From Thiomicrorhabdus heinhorstiae (GTDB lineage Bacteria > Pseudomonadota > Gammaproteobacteria > Thiomicrospirales > Thiomicrospiraceae): a DNA stretch of 64,000 bases. Every line of letters begins with the position of its first letter. Position 1 is the stretch's first letter. The notes beneath the pieces are model-generated. The model was not told where the DNA came from. It searched no databases and worked only from the letters and a program-made list of their open reading frames with translations. The position numbers and the translations under genes are program-made. Positions 30,623 to 39,997 of the stretch are shown here, piece after piece. The stretch is from contig NZ_JACBGI020000002.1 in NCBI RefSeq assembly GCF_013391765.2, positions 62,001 to 126,000 of the forward strand, in the 5' to 3' direction.

Positions 30623-31819
30623 ATGTCCTATTTAAAAAACGCGCCAAACGCAGAGGGTTATTTTGGTGATTTCGGCGGAGCATTTTTACCGCCGGAGCTG
30701 GTACCGCACTTCGAGGAAATCAACAAAGCCTATATGGAACTGGGGCGTTCTGCCGACTTTTTGAACGAACTGAAATACATCCGTAAACACTACCAAGGCC
30801 GACCTACTCCAGTCTATTACGCTCACAACCTTAGCAAACTTGTCGGCGCGCACATTTACCTGAAACGCGAAGATCTCAACCACTCCGGTGCACATAAGCT
30901 AAACCACTGTATGGCAGAAGCGCTGCTTGCCAAACACATGGGCAAAACCAAACTGATCGCTGAAACCGGCGCCGGACAACACGGCGTGGCCCTGGCGACT
31001 GCCGCCGCTTATTTTGGTATGGAATGTGAAATTCATATGGGCGAAATCGATATCGCTAAAGAAGCCCCTAATGTCACCCGCATGAAATTACTGGGCGCAA
31101 CGGTTGTGCCGGTTTCCTTCGGCGGACGCAGCTTGAAAGAAGCGGTGGACTCCGCTTTCCAATCTTATGTCCCGCAGGCGGATACCGCTCTGTTTGCCAT
31201 TGGATCGGTCGTCGGTCCGCACCCATTCCCGCTGATGGTGCGTAACTTCCAATCGGTCGTCGGTCATGAATCACGCGAACAGTTCCTGGAAATGACCGGT
31301 CAGCTGCCGGATCAGGTCGGTGCCTGTGTCGGCGGTGGCTCAAATGCGATGGGACTGTTTGCAGGCTTTATCGATGATGCAGAAGTCGGCCTAAACGGCG
31401 TCGAACCGCTTGGGAAAGGTACAAATCTCGGCGAACACTCGGCAACCATGACTTTCGGAAAACCGGGCATGATCCACGGCTTTAAATGCCTGTTACTGGA
31501 AGATGAGGAAGGCAATCCGGCACCGGTACACTCTATCGCCTCCGGACTGGACTACCCTGGTGTCGGACCTGAACACTCCTATCTGAAAACCATCGGCAAG
31601 GTCAATTATCACGCGGTAACCGATGATGAAACTCTGGACGCCTTCTACAAACTTTCACGTCTGGAAGGTATTATTCCTGCACTGGAAAGTTCGCATGCCG
31701 TCGCCTGGGCAATGAAATATGGCAAAGAAAATCCCGGCGCCACTATTCTGATTAACCTGTCGGGGCGTGGGGACAAAGATATCGACTATGTGGTTGATAA
31801 TTTTGGTGTAGGAGATTAA
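30623..31819 (+). CDS. trpB: tryptophan synthase beta subunit, unlinked and divergent
   Basis: PLP enzyme that joins indole and serine. 398 residues; the PLP lysine K92 lies in [17 protein letters not shown], catalytic E114 in AETGAGQHG, the phosphate loop in GGGSNAMG, and the substrate-channel block in [16 protein letters not shown]. Several positions that are near-invariant in common TrpB differ ([12 protein letters not shown] for [26 protein letters not shown] for YMG-type). No trpA, trpF or other trp gene is beside it. It may be the only TrpB, distant from trpA, or a stand-alone paralogue. GGAGG at 30612-30616 supports the ATG. Confidence 0.85.
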   Translation: MSYLKNAPNAEGYFGDFGGAFLPPELVPHFEEINKAYMELGRSADFLNELKYIRKHYQGRPTPVYYAHNLSKLVGAHIYLKREDLNHSGAHKLNHCMAEALLAKHMGKTKLIAETGAGQHGVALATAAAYFGMECEIHMGEIDIAKEAPNVTRMKLLGATVVPVSFGGRSLKEAVDSAFQSYVPQADTALFAIGSVVGPHPFPLMVRNFQSVVGHESREQFLEMTGQLPDQVGACVGGGSNAMGLFAGFIDDAEVGLNGVEPLGKGTNLGEHSATMTFGKPGMIHGFKCLLLEDEEGNPAPVHSIASGLDYPGVGPEHSYLKTIGKVNYHAVTDDETLDAFYKLSRLEGIIPALESSHAVAWAMKYGKENPGATILINLSGRGDKDIDYVVDNFGVGD

Positions 31820-31842
31820 ATCTTAACTCTCTACTTTCCCAA

Positions 31843-31883
31843 TAAAAAACGCCGTGCTGAATTTAATCACCACGGCGTTTTTT
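31843..31883. terminator. terminator after trpB
   Basis: AAAAAACGCCGTG and CACGGCGTTTTTT arms around a 14-base loop; symmetrical enough to serve also the minus-strand small gene that ends at 31904. Confidence 0.88.
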
Positions 31884-31903
31884 CATTGTAAGTAAGTGGA
31901 ATT

Positions 31904-32038
31904 TTACTGTACTGACATTACAGGCATTAGGATTTGCGTAAACAGCATCACCGGAGCAAACGCTAATAATGCGCCAATCGCAGTATATTTAACTAGCATT
32001 TTACCTTTTGAAGAACGTTCTGGAATCTTGTTAGACAT
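31904..32038 (-). CDS. 44-residue single-helix membrane protein
   Basis: An intact short gene: a basic, polar start (MSNKIPERSSKGKMLVKY) followed by one hydrophobic helix (about 19-39, TAIGALLAFAPVMLFTQILM) and a four-residue polar end. The positive-inside rule puts the N-terminus in the cytosol. No strong Shine-Dalgarno sequence is visible upstream. It sits directly after the trpB terminator and has no neighbour on its strand within 700 bp except a broken gene. I do not recognise the family; coding potential is inferred from composition and the clean helix. Confidence 0.55.
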   Translation of the reverse strand: MSNKIPERSSKGKMLVKYTAIGALLAFAPVMLFTQILMPVMSVQ

Positions 32039-32416
32039 TTCTTAATACCCGCTTAAAATTAAAAAACGACACTATATAGCAATATTCAATAACCACTAAT
32101 TTGATTTATTTATACCCTAAAAAACATCTTAAATAACCCATTAAATTACTTAGGCTTCCTTTCACTCTTCAAAATTCCGTTTAATCTCGCAAATACCAAA
32201 GACAGGGAAATAAACCTCCTCTTGAAAAGAGCGATTGTGATTTCCTAGCGTCAAAAGTTCGAAACGCGGGGAGTTTGTTAGATAGAGCGTGTTCGCGAAG
32301 GAGTTACAACGATCCAAACTCTAACTTAGAAATCACGCGCGAATGGGACGGAGGGTGCCCTTCTTTTGGTTCTTTTCTTGAGCATGCAAGAAAAGAGCAA
32401 AGCCACTAGAAGAAAA
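32039..32416. other. accessory intergenic patch with a nested inverted-repeat element
   Basis: AT-rich sequence without an open gene. From 32231 it holds an element of nested inverted repeats (separate entry). The remainder (32039-32230) shows only A/T-rich sequence with no reading frame or RNA fold I could support. Confidence 0.5.
32231..32400. repeat. structured repeat-like element
   Basis: Nested complementary arms: GTGATTTC (32237-32244) with GAAATCAC (32329-32336), and inside them GAGTTTG (32271-32277) with CAAACTC (32315-32321), plus a central TTCGCGAA. This is followed by a perfect hairpin, TCTTTTCTTG (32371-32380) with CAAGAAAAGA (32387-32396). The GGAGGGTGCCCTTCTTTTGG stretch before the hairpin looks like short sequences I have seen repeated between genes in other proteobacterial genomes. 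Likely a degenerate mobile or repetitive element. Confidence 0.5.
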
Positions 32417-32731
32417 TTATTTCAATCTACAGCCATTTCTATCAAATTCCACTGCTTTCGAATAAATCCTGAATACCTCTTCATAAATAGGCTGAAAGAA
32501 ATATTTCTCCCCCATCAAAACCAAACATGATTCTTGAACAGAGCTAACAAGCTCTTCTACATTTTCTTGCTTTTTACTCAATTATGAATATCGCTCAAAA
32601 GCATCTAAACACCTTGAAGCAGAATATATTACTGAGATCAGATAAAAGGCTTCAAACACAGGCTGAATCCCGCCTTTTTCATCTGCTACAAATTCAACTC
32701 GTTCATTTATTTCTGACGTATCCACCTTCAT
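32417..32731 (-). pseudogene. small gene interrupted by an in-frame stop
   Basis: From the ATG at 32731 a coding-like frame runs 49 codons (MKVDTSEINERVEF onward) to a TAA at 32584-32582, then continues in the same frame for 54 more codons with equally protein-like sequence (ENVEELVSSVQES, then PIYEEVFRIYSKAVEF) to a TAA at 32419-32417. The intact product would have about 104 residues, helical and cytosolic. Base composition is clearly more AT-rich than the neighbouring genes, pointing to foreign origin. I do not recognise the family. A sequencing error at the stop would restore the gene. Confidence 0.55.
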
Positions 32732-32753
32732 AATTTCACCTTAGCAATTCATA

Positions 32754-32790
32754 CAAAAAACCCCGCGAAGGAAATCCTTGCGGGGTTTTT
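32754..32790. terminator. terminator of htpX
   Basis: AAAAACCCCGC and GCGGGGTTTTT arms, with an inner AAGGA/TCCTT pair, 27 bp past the htpX stop. Confidence 0.9.
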
Positions 32791-32817
32791 GGAGTAATTG
32801 ATTTTTAACTAAATCAA

Positions 32818-33717
32818 TTACGCGATTTTCAATTGCTCTTGAGAAGTTTGCTCAAGTTTGGCGATACGGTCAGCCAAGTCAGGGTGAGACTTGAACAGAT
32901 CACCGAATGACGATGGTGCGGCAGAGATACCGAAGGCTGCCATCTGATCAGGAAGGTGGCCAGGTTGCATGGTTTGCAGGCGTTTCAGTGCTGCAATCAT
33001 ATTCTCTTTGCCGGCAAGGTAAGCACCGCCGTTATCGGCGTGGAATTCACGGTAACGCGAGAACCACATTGCCACAATACTCGCCAGAATACCAAACAGA
33101 ATCTGTGCAACGATATCGGTTACGATAAACGCCAGACTGTGACCTTCCTGCTCATTCTTCAATACTACGCGGTCTACCACGTAAGCAACGATTTTCGCGA
33201 AGAAGATAACGAAAGTGTTCAACACACCTTGCAGCAACGCCATAGTCACCATGTCACCGTTAGCGACGTGAGCAACTTCGTGCCCCAGAACCGCTTCAAC
33301 TTCGTTACGCTGCATAAAGCGCAACAAGCCGGTTGAAACCGCAACCATCGAGTTGTTTTTTCTCATACCGGTTGCAAAGGCGTTTGGTTCAGGAGCATCG
33401 TAAATCGCGACTTCAGGCGTTTTGATTCCGGCTTTTTCCGCCTGACGACGAACCGTTTCAAGTAACCACTGCTCGTCGGCATTGCGAGGAGTTTCGATCA
33501 CTTGTGCGCCGGTCGCCATTTTTGCCATCCATTTGGACATCGCCAAAGAGATAAAAGATCCGGCAAAACCGAAGACCAAAGCAAACATAAACAGGTTATT
33601 CAAATTCAGGCTGGTACCTTGCATATAGTTACCAACCCCAAGGATATTCAATGTGATCATCGCAACGGCAAGAACCGCGGCGTTCATCAATAAAAACAGA
33701 CCGACACGTTTTAACAT
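32818..33717 (-). CDS. htpX: membrane zinc protease HtpX
   Basis: Inner-membrane M48 metalloprotease that degrades misfolded membrane proteins with FtsH. 299 residues. Two N-terminal helices (about 5-27 and 40-60), the zinc site H146-E147-VA-H150 in VLGHEVAHVANGD, two further helices (about 160-178, 195-213) and the third zinc ligand region REFHADNGGAYLAG. AGGAG lies upstream of the ATG. A sequence resembling a sigma-32 promoter lies at 33781-33810, matching the heat-shock control known for the family in E. coli. Confidence 0.96.
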   Translation of the reverse strand: MLKRVGLFLLMNAAVLAVAMITLNILGVGNYMQGTSLNLNNLFMFALVFGFAGSFISLAMSKWMAKMATGAQVIETPRNADEQWLLETVRRQAEKAGIKTPEVAIYDAPEPNAFATGMRKNNSMVAVSTGLLRFMQRNEVEAVLGHEVAHVANGDMVTMALLQGVLNTFVIFFAKIVAYVVDRVVLKNEQEGHSLAFIVTDIVAQILFGILASIVAMWFSRYREFHADNGGAYLAGKENMIAALKRLQTMQPGHLPDQMAAFGISAAPSSFGDLFKSHPDLADRIAKLEQTSQEQLKIA

Positions 33718-33780
33718 GTTTCCTTCTCCTAAATAGAGATTACGTAGAGATTTACTGGGTTACAAAGTTTTCTATATGAG

Positions 33781-33810
33781 TAATATAAGGTTTTTTTATA
33801 ACCTTTCAAG
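33781..33810 (-). promoter_or_regulatory. possible sigma-32 promoter of htpX
   Basis: On the minus strand CTTGAAA (33810-33804), a 13-base spacer, and CCTTATATTA (33790-33781), similar to CCCCATNTA. A start near 33775 gives a leader of about 55 bases. Confidence 0.5.
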
Positions 33811-33883
33811 TTTTAATTTTCATTTAATGTATCTATTCAGATTATCTCAATAAATCTAAATAGCAACCCTAAATGACAAGCAC

Positions 33884-33910
33884 AAAAAAGCGGAGACTTG
33901 CTCCGCTTTT
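33884..33910. terminator. terminator downstream of gatB
   Basis: AAAAGCGGAG and CTCCGCTTTT around ACTTG, 24 bp past the gatB stop. Confidence 0.85.
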
Positions 33911-33933
33911 AATTAAGGACACTAAGTTCTATT

Positions 33934-35367
33934 TCAAGAAGAGAGCTTCTCTTTTAGAATCTTATTCACCTGTCCCGGGTTGGCCTGACCGCCGGACGCT
34001 TTCATGACCTGACCGACAAAGTAACCAAGCATCTTCTCTTGCCCGCCTTTATAGGCTTCGACCTGAGAAGGATTCGCCGCCAGCACTTCGTCAACCAGCG
34101 CTTCGATAGCACCGCTGTCGGTAATCTGCTTCAAGCCTTTCGCTTCGATGATTTCGTCGGCAGAACCTTCACCATTCCACATGGCATCGAACACCTGCTT
34201 GGCAATCTTACCGGAAATAGTGTCATCCAGGATACGCGTAATCATACCCGCCAACATTTCTTCAGTGATTGGTGATTCAGAAATATCCAAACCGGCTTTA
34301 TTCAAGGCACCTGCCAAATCAGAAGTAATCCAGTTGGCGCAGACTTTCGCATCCTTAGAACCTGTGTGCTTATATAGTGACTCAAAGTATTCCGCCATAG
34401 CGCGTGAAGAAGTCAATACACCTGCATCATATTCACTAAGACCCAGCTCGGCAACATAACGGGCACGCTTGGCATCCGGAAGTTCCGGCATCGTTACTTT
34501 AACCGCGTCGATATCTTCGTCGGTAATACGTACCGGCAATAGATCCGGACAAGGGAAGTAACGATAGTCGTTGGCTTCTTCTTTGGTACGCATTGAACGA
34601 GTCGTATTGGTTTCCGAATCGTAAAGACGCGTTTCCTGAACCACTTTGCCGCCGCTTTCGATCAGATCGATCTGGCGCTCGATTTCGAACTCGATCGCTT
34701 TTTCTATAAAGCGGAACGAGTTGATGTTTTTCAGCTCGGCACGCGTTCCTAGCGGCTCGCCCGGACGACGCACAGAAACGTTGGAATCGACACGGAAAGA
34801 ACCTTCCTGCATATTACCGTCACAAATACCCAAAAAGGTAACCAGTTCGTGCATTTTACGCGCATAAGCCACCGCTTCCTGCGCCGAAGACAGATCCGGC
34901 TCGGAAACGATTTCCAATAGCGGCGTACCGGCACGGTTCAAGTCAATCCCCGTCATGCCCGGAACGATACCGTGGTTAGATTTACCGGCATCTTCTTCCA
35001 AGTGCGCACGGGTCACACCAATACGCTTGGTTTCACCGTCGACATCAATATCCAGATACCCCTTGCCGACGATCGGATAATCCATCTGCGTAGTCTGATA
35101 ACCTTTCGGCAAATCCGGATAGAAATAGTTTTTACGGTCAAAGACCTGTTTCTTGCCAAGTTCCGCATTCAAAGCGATACCCAATGCAATCCCTTTACCG
35201 ATAACCGCGTGGTTTACCACCGGCAGCATGCCTGGCATCCCCAGATCGATCGCACACGCTTGGCTATTTGGAGCCGCGCCATAAGCGATTGAGGCGCCGG
35301 AAAAGATTTTAGATTTGGTGGTCAACTGAGCGTGAATCTCAAGACCGATTACAACTTCCCAACTCAT
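33934..35367 (-). CDS. gatB: Asp/Glu-tRNA amidotransferase subunit B
   Basis: Part of GatCAB, which converts Glu-tRNA-Gln (and Asp-tRNA-Asn) to the amide form in organisms lacking the cognate synthetase. 477 residues. The cradle domain starts [24 protein letters not shown] and has [16 protein letters not shown] and the magnesium site region HLEEDAGKS; the C-terminal YqeY-like tail ends [21 protein letters not shown]. Its start lies 18 bp after the gatA stop. Confidence 0.97.
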   Translation of the reverse strand: MSWEVVIGLEIHAQLTTKSKIFSGASIAYGAAPNSQACAIDLGMPGMLPVVNHAVIGKGIALGIALNAELGKKQVFDRKNYFYPDLPKGYQTTQMDYPIVGKGYLDIDVDGETKRIGVTRAHLEEDAGKSNHGIVPGMTGIDLNRAGTPLLEIVSEPDLSSAQEAVAYARKMHELVTFLGICDGNMQEGSFRVDSNVSVRRPGEPLGTRAELKNINSFRFIEKAIEFEIERQIDLIESGGKVVQETRLYDSETNTTRSMRTKEEANDYRYFPCPDLLPVRITDEDIDAVKVTMPELPDAKRARYVAELGLSEYDAGVLTSSRAMAEYFESLYKHTGSKDAKVCANWITSDLAGALNKAGLDISESPITEEMLAGMITRILDDTISGKIAKQVFDAMWNGEGSADEIIEAKGLKQITDSGAIEALVDEVLAANPSQVEAYKGGQEKMLGYFVGQVMKASGGQANPGQVNKILKEKLSS

Positions 35368-35385
35368 TAAATTCTCTCCCTGCGC

Positions 35386-36843
35386 TTATTGGTACTGTGC
35401 CGGCACTTGCTTATGCCAGTCAGTCACTTGTTGGAATTGGTGCCCGATATTCAGTAGCTTCGCTTCTGAGAAATAAGGACCAACAATGTGCAATCCAACC
35501 GGACGCCCCTTAGCAAAACCGGCAGGAACAGACATTCCTGGGAAGCCTCCCAGGTTCACCGGAATAGTATAAAGGTCAGCCAGGTACATACTGGTTGGGT
35601 CATCGGTTTTCTCGCCGATATTGAACGCTGGAGTTGGCGCAACCGGCCCCATAATCACATCACACTGCTCGAAAGCGTTAGTAAAATCATCACGCACCAT
35701 ACGGCGTAGACGTTGAGCTTTCAGATAGTAAGCATCGTAGTAACCCGCGGAAAGTGCATAGGCACCAACCATAATACGGCGCTTCACTTCGGCACCGAAC
35801 CCTTCGGCACGCGAACGCTTATAAAGGTCTTGAAGGTCGGCTGGATTTTCGCAACGGTAACCGAAACGTACACCATCATAGCGTGACAGGTTAGACGACG
35901 CTTCAGCCGGAGCCAAAACATAGTAAGAAGGTACCGCCAGGTCTTTATTTGGAAGACTCACCGAAACAGTGGTCGCTCCCAGTTTTTCGATTTCAGCAAT
36001 CGCATCCTTAACGATTTTTTCCACTTCCGGGTCCAGACCTTCACCGAAATACTCGGCAGGCACACCCACTTTCAGACCGTCTAGAGAATCTCCAAGGCTC
36101 GCAGCAAAATCAGGACGCTCCATTTCCAGACAGGTTGAGTCACGCTGATCGAATTCGCTCATTGCATTCAGCATCCACGCCGACTCTTCCGCCGAACGGG
36201 TCATAGGCCCGGCCTGATCGAAACTTGAAGCGTAGGCAATAATCCCGAAACGCGAAACCGTTCCGTATGTCGGCTTAATGCCGGTAATACCGCAGAAAGA
36301 CGCTGGCTGACGAATCGACCCCCCAGTGTCTGTTCCGGTCGCCATAGGCGCCAGATTGGCCGCGATCACCGCTGCCGCTCCACCGGATGAACCACCCGGA
36401 ACCGCATTCAAGTCCCATGGATTTTTAGTCGGGCCGTAGTAAGAACTTTCCGATGAAGAACCCATCGCAAATTCGTCCATATTGGTCTTACCCAGAATCG
36501 GCATACCGGCTTTTTTCAACAAAGTCACGACATGTGCGTCGTAAGGCGCAATAAAGTTATCCAACATTTTTGACGAACAAGAGGTCTTCACACCGTCGGT
36601 ACAGAAAATATCCTTATGCGCGACAGGAATGCCGGTCAGAATGCCGGCGGTACCATTTTTCAAACGCTCATCCGCTTCACGCGCCATTTCCAACGCCAGT
36701 TCCGGCGTAACCGTCACATAAGCATTCAATTCCGGATCATATTTTGAAATTCGATCCAGGTAATGCAGAGTCAGTTCAACACTGCTGATCTCGCCCGCAT
36801 GGAGCTTTTCGCTCATCTGTTTTACGCTTAGAGTGTGTAACAT
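35386..36843 (-). CDS. gatA: Asp/Glu-tRNA amidotransferase subunit A
   Basis: Amidase subunit that releases ammonia from glutamine. 485 residues from ATG 36843 ([10 protein letters not shown]), 13 bp after the gatC stop; a TTG at 36864 would overlap gatC and lacks support. The Ser-cisSer-Lys triad is evident in [25 protein letters not shown] and [11 protein letters not shown]. Length and order match the family. Genes run gatC-gatA-gatB in one operon on the minus strand. Confidence 0.96.
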   Translation of the reverse strand: MLHTLSVKQMSEKLHAGEISSVELTLHYLDRISKYDPELNAYVTVTPELALEMAREADERLKNGTAGILTGIPVAHKDIFCTDGVKTSCSSKMLDNFIAPYDAHVVTLLKKAGMPILGKTNMDEFAMGSSSESSYYGPTKNPWDLNAVPGGSSGGAAAVIAANLAPMATGTDTGGSIRQPASFCGITGIKPTYGTVSRFGIIAYASSFDQAGPMTRSAEESAWMLNAMSEFDQRDSTCLEMERPDFAASLGDSLDGLKVGVPAEYFGEGLDPEVEKIVKDAIAEIEKLGATTVSVSLPNKDLAVPSYYVLAPAEASSNLSRYDGVRFGYRCENPADLQDLYKRSRAEGFGAEVKRRIMVGAYALSAGYYDAYYLKAQRLRRMVRDDFTNAFEQCDVIMGPVAPTPAFNIGEKTDDPTSMYLADLYTIPVNLGGFPGMSVPAGFAKGRPVGLHIVGPYFSEAKLLNIGHQFQQVTDWHKQVPAQYQ

Positions 36844-36856
36844 TATTTTTCTCTTA

Positions 36857-37144
36857 TCATTCAATTACTTGCGGAACAAGATACATATCTTTGGCTGTCG
36901 CCGGAGCAACCGATTGCAATTTTTCATGCTGATCGGTTTCGGTAATTTCGTCGGCTCGCAGGCGTTGTTGAACGTCGTGCGGATGCGCCATAGGTTCAAC
37001 GCCTTCGGTATTGACCGCTTCCATCTGTGCAAACAGATCAAGCACTTTTGATAATTTTGCGGAGACTTGCTCCACTTCATTCTCTGCGACATCAATCATC
37101 GCCAAACGCGAAATGTATTCGACTTCGCTTTTTCCTATAGACAC
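36857..37144 (-). CDS. gatC: Asp/Glu-tRNA amidotransferase subunit C
   Basis: 95-residue subunit that wraps round the GatA-GatB interface. Family pattern: [19 protein letters not shown] at the N-terminus, then [21 protein letters not shown], then the conserved [10 protein letters not shown]. First gene of gatC-gatA-gatB; divergent from mreB with 340 bp between start codons. The AAGGAG at positions 37154-37149 (minus strand) is a strong ribosome-binding site. Confidence 0.94.
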   Translation of the reverse strand: MSIGKSEVEYISRLAMIDVAENEVEQVSAKLSKVLDLFAQMEAVNTEGVEPMAHPHDVQQRLRADEITETDQHEKLQSVAPATAKDMYLVPQVIE

Positions 37145-37484
37145 TCACGACTCCTTATGTCTGACTGGCCCGGATAGTGTAAAAACCACTCTCAATGGCT
37201 TTTCCAAAGCCCGAAAATGCAAATTCTCGGTAAATATCCGAAGGTTTTAGACGCCATTCCACTAAATAAAATTTAACCATATAAATTACCATATTTATGA
37301 TTTCCACTAAAGAGAAAAGCGCGAATTCAAGTAAATTTCCATTTGCACTTTCTGCATTAATCTTCTGAATTTCTGACCATAGATTTTTTTAGCGTGCATA
37401 AATATTTATGCTTCTCCCCCACCTGGAATTCAGTTAAAATGTTCGGATTCTTTTTTAGCCCAAAATCCTTAAGGACCGTATTCA
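37145..37484. other. divergent intergenic region gatC / mreB
   Basis: 340 AT-rich bases between outward-facing operons. It contains a perfect 16 bp palindrome (37396-37411) 74 bp before mreB. TAAAAT at 37434-37439 could be an mreB -10. No gene or RNA was recognised. Confidence 0.5.
37396..37411. promoter_or_regulatory. 16 bp perfect palindrome upstream of mreB
   Basis: GCATAAATATTTATGC is self-complementary with no loop. It sits about 25 bp before a candidate -10 (TAAAAT at 37434) of mreB and could be an operator. Such A/T-rich palindromes also arise by chance. Confidence 0.4.
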
Positions 37485-38531
37485 ATGTTTCGCAAACTAA
37501 TGGGACTTTTCTCCAACGACCTATCCATTGATTTGGGTACCGCAAACACTCTAATTTATGTACGCGGTAAAGGTATGGTTTTAAACGAACCATCCGTGGT
37601 TTCCATCCGTAACAACCACCGCGGCAGTGGCTCGCGAGCCATTATCGCAGTGGGTGAGAACGCTAAATTAATGCTTGGTAAAGAGAACAAGGACATTGAA
37701 ACCATCCGCCCTTTAAGAGACGGGGTCATCGCCGACTTTGAAGTCACCGAGAAAATGCTGCAAGCCTTTATCCGTAAAGTACATGAAGCAAAATTTTTCC
37801 AGCCAAGTCCGCGCGTTCTGGTCTGTGTTCCTTGCGGTTCAACCCAGGTTGAACGCCGCGCGATTCGTGAATCAGCCGCCGGCGCAGGTGCCCGTGAAGT
37901 TTATCTGATCGAAGAGCCTATGGCCGCAGCAATCGGTGCTGGTATGCCGGTCAGCGATCCAACAGGCTCGATGGTGGTTGATATCGGCGGTGGTACGACC
38001 GAAGTTGCAACCTTGTCATTGAACGGCATCGTCTGGTCCGACTCTGTAAAAGTTGGTGGCGATCGTTTCGACGAATCGATTATGCGTTACATCCGCCGCA
38101 ACTACGGCATGGTAATTGGTGAATCGACTGCCGAACGCATCAAAAAAACCATCGGAACCGCGACTCACGAAGTCGAGCCGCTCACCATGGAAGTACACGG
38201 CTGCAATATCGCCGAGACGGTTCCTCGCCGCTTTACTCTGAACAGCAACGAAATCTATGAAGCGCTGCAAGAACCTCTGGCGGCAATCACCAGCTCGATT
38301 AAAACCGCATTGGAAAACACACCTCCTGAACTGGGTGCCGACATCGCCGAGCACGGTATCGTTCTAACCGGCGGCGGTGCGCTATTGCGCAATATCAACA
38401 CTCTATTATCCGAAGAGACTGGTATTCCGGTTATCCTGGCGGACGATCCTCTAACCTGCGTTGCTCGCGGCGGCGGACGTGCTTTGGAACTGATGGACGA
38501 AAAAGGAGTTGACGTCTTCTCTTTCGACTGA
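37485..38531 (+). CDS. mreB: rod-shape actin homologue MreB
   Basis: Actin-like filament protein that guides the elongation machinery along the inner membrane. 348 residues. Nucleotide-binding motifs: [15 protein letters not shown] (phosphate 1), [12 protein letters not shown] (phosphate 2) and [13 protein letters not shown] (adenosine). The N-terminal MFRKLMGLF is the amphipathic membrane-binding helix. First gene of mreB-mreC-mreD-mrdA-rodA; mreC follows after 24 or 69 bp depending on its start. Confidence 0.98.
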   Translation: MFRKLMGLFSNDLSIDLGTANTLIYVRGKGMVLNEPSVVSIRNNHRGSGSRAIIAVGENAKLMLGKENKDIETIRPLRDGVIADFEVTEKMLQAFIRKVHEAKFFQPSPRVLVCVPCGSTQVERRAIRESAAGAGAREVYLIEEPMAAAIGAGMPVSDPTGSMVVDIGGGTTEVATLSLNGIVWSDSVKVGGDRFDESIMRYIRRNYGMVIGESTAERIKKTIGTATHEVEPLTMEVHGCNIAETVPRRFTLNSNEIYEALQEPLAAITSSIKTALENTPPELGADIAEHGIVLTGGGALLRNINTLLSEETGIPVILADDPLTCVARGGGRALELMDEKGVDVFSFD

Positions 38532-38555
38532 TGAAGACGCGCCGAGGAGACGACC

Positions 38556-39494
38556 ATTAGCCTGAAGGCCACCACCCCTGAACAGGAAGGCATCCACTTT
38601 GTGGTTGCCTTCATTCTGGCCGTTACCGTTATGGCAGCCGATCACTACGGCCATATTATGGGTAGCGTTCGTGGTGCCCTGCTAACCGCTTTGAATCCGA
38701 TCGAACGTATCGCCACCTACCCGCAGCATCTGTATCAATCGATGGCTTCCGAGTACAGCACCCGCAACAAGCTGCTACTGGAAAATCAACAACTCAATAC
38801 CGAACTCCTGCTTCTTAAAGCCAAACAGCAGCAGCTTGCCAATTTACAAATGGAAGTTCACCGCCTCGAAGCCCTGCTGGGAACAACCGGAAAGATGAAT
38901 GACCAATCGGTGCAAATCGCCAACATCTCCTTCTATAGCAATAACCCTTTGGCGCAATTTGTCACTTTGAACAAAGGCCAGAAAGACGGCGTTGAAAATC
39001 AGCAGACCGTTATTGATGCCAACGGTATTATGGGGCAGATTGTACAAACGACCCCGAGCAGCTCGCGAGCTTTATTGATCACTGACCCGGACCACCAGAT
39101 TCCGGTGCGGATTCAACGCACGGCGCAAAGAGGGATTCTGACCGGAAAAGGTCACGACCTGATGCAATTAAATTTCATTCCTTATAATAGTGAAGTCAAA
39201 GTCGGCGACATTTTGGAAAGCTCCGGACTTGGCGGCGTTTTTCCACAAGGCTATCCGGTAGCCAGAGTATCCAAGGTTGAGGCCAGAAGAGAAAACCCTT
39301 ACCTGACCATCTCAGCTCTGCCGATTGCCCAACTGCATCAAACCCATAAGGTTCTGATTCTCGGGAAACCTGAGAAAGAGGAAGAAGAAAACACGGCCGC
39401 TTCAAACGAAAGCCAAAATCAGCAACCGATTCAGGAAGTGCAACAACCTGCAAAGGTAAATCAACCGAAAGAACAGGACGAGTCGAATGACTAG
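38556..39494 (+). CDS. mreC: rod-shape protein MreC, probable ATT start
   Basis: Inner-membrane scaffold of the elongasome that activates PBP2. One N-terminal helix (VAFILAVTVMAADHYG), a coiled coil (about 60-95, rich in Leu and Gln) and the two beta-barrel domains (VQIANISFYSNNPLAQFVTLNKG on; GLGGVFPQGYPVARV). The first standard start in frame is GTG 38601, which would begin inside the membrane helix. The frame is open from 38535, and an ATT at 38556 sits six bases after a perfect GAGGAG (38544-38549), adding a plausible cytosolic tail (SLKATTPEQEG). I chose ATT; with GTG the product has 297 residues. The C-terminus is a Gln/Asn/Pro-rich tail. It overlaps mreD by eight bases. Confidence 0.85.
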   Translation: MSLKATTPEQEGIHFVVAFILAVTVMAADHYGHIMGSVRGALLTALNPIERIATYPQHLYQSMASEYSTRNKLLLENQQLNTELLLLKAKQQQLANLQMEVHRLEALLGTTGKMNDQSVQIANISFYSNNPLAQFVTLNKGQKDGVENQQTVIDANGIMGQIVQTTPSSSRALLITDPDHQIPVRIQRTAQRGILTGKGHDLMQLNFIPYNSEVKVGDILESSGLGGVFPQGYPVARVSKVEARRENPYLTISALPIAQLHQTHKVLILGKPEKEEEENTAASNESQNQQPIQEVQQPAKVNQPKEQDESND

Positions 39495-39996
39495 TAAATT
39501 CATATACATTCGTACTGCGCAGATCCGCGGATTGATTCTGCTTACCTTCTTTCTTGCCCTGATCGCCGACAGCATGAATCTGTACGGCGAAACCCTGCTG
39601 TTTTTACCGCCGTTTACCTTGCTGATTCTTCTCTACTGGAGCGGACACTTTCTGGATCGCACCTATATCACCAGCGCCTTTATTCTCGGCCTGATGTGCG
39701 ACGGACTCTATCAAACGACCCTCGGCAGTCATGCATTAATTTATGTCAGCCTAACCTTTATGATGTTGCGGCAACGCGGACGCTTTAAGGGTTATACCGC
39801 TCTGCAACAAGGCTTTTTCATCAGTTTCTATCTGCTTGTATACCAAGTTATCAGCTTTATTTTCTTTTCGCCGGTTCTGAATCAGAACGACGCTATTTCC
39901 TATTGGCTGATGCCGTTAAGTGCCATTATTATCTGGCCGATTCTGGCTTTCCTTCTGCGACAAGGCACTTTCCAGGCGACCGAGAGCAGCGAATAA
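39487..39996 (+). CDS. mreD: rod-shape protein MreD
   Basis: 169-residue polytopic membrane protein with five or six helices (ILLTFFLALIADSMNLYG; FTLLILLYWSG; SAFILGLMCDGLYQTTLGSHALIYV; FFISFYLLVYQVISFIFF; SAIIIWPILAFLL). The LGLMCDGLYQTTLGSHAL block is the most conserved family segment. It starts inside the end of mreC (overlap 39487-39494) and ends one base before mrdA, so translation is coupled. It works with MreC and the PBP2-RodA pair. Confidence 0.92.
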   Translation: MTSKFIYIRTAQIRGLILLTFFLALIADSMNLYGETLLFLPPFTLLILLYWSGHFLDRTYITSAFILGLMCDGLYQTTLGSHALIYVSLTFMMLRQRGRFKGYTALQQGFFISFYLLVYQVISFIFFSPVLNQNDAISYWLMPLSAIIIWPILAFLLRQGTFQATESSE

Positions 39997-39997
39997 A

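Noticed and set aside
37357-37593. 78-residue minus-strand frame across the mreB start
   Set aside because: Overlaps the well-supported mreB start and promoter region and has no family pattern.
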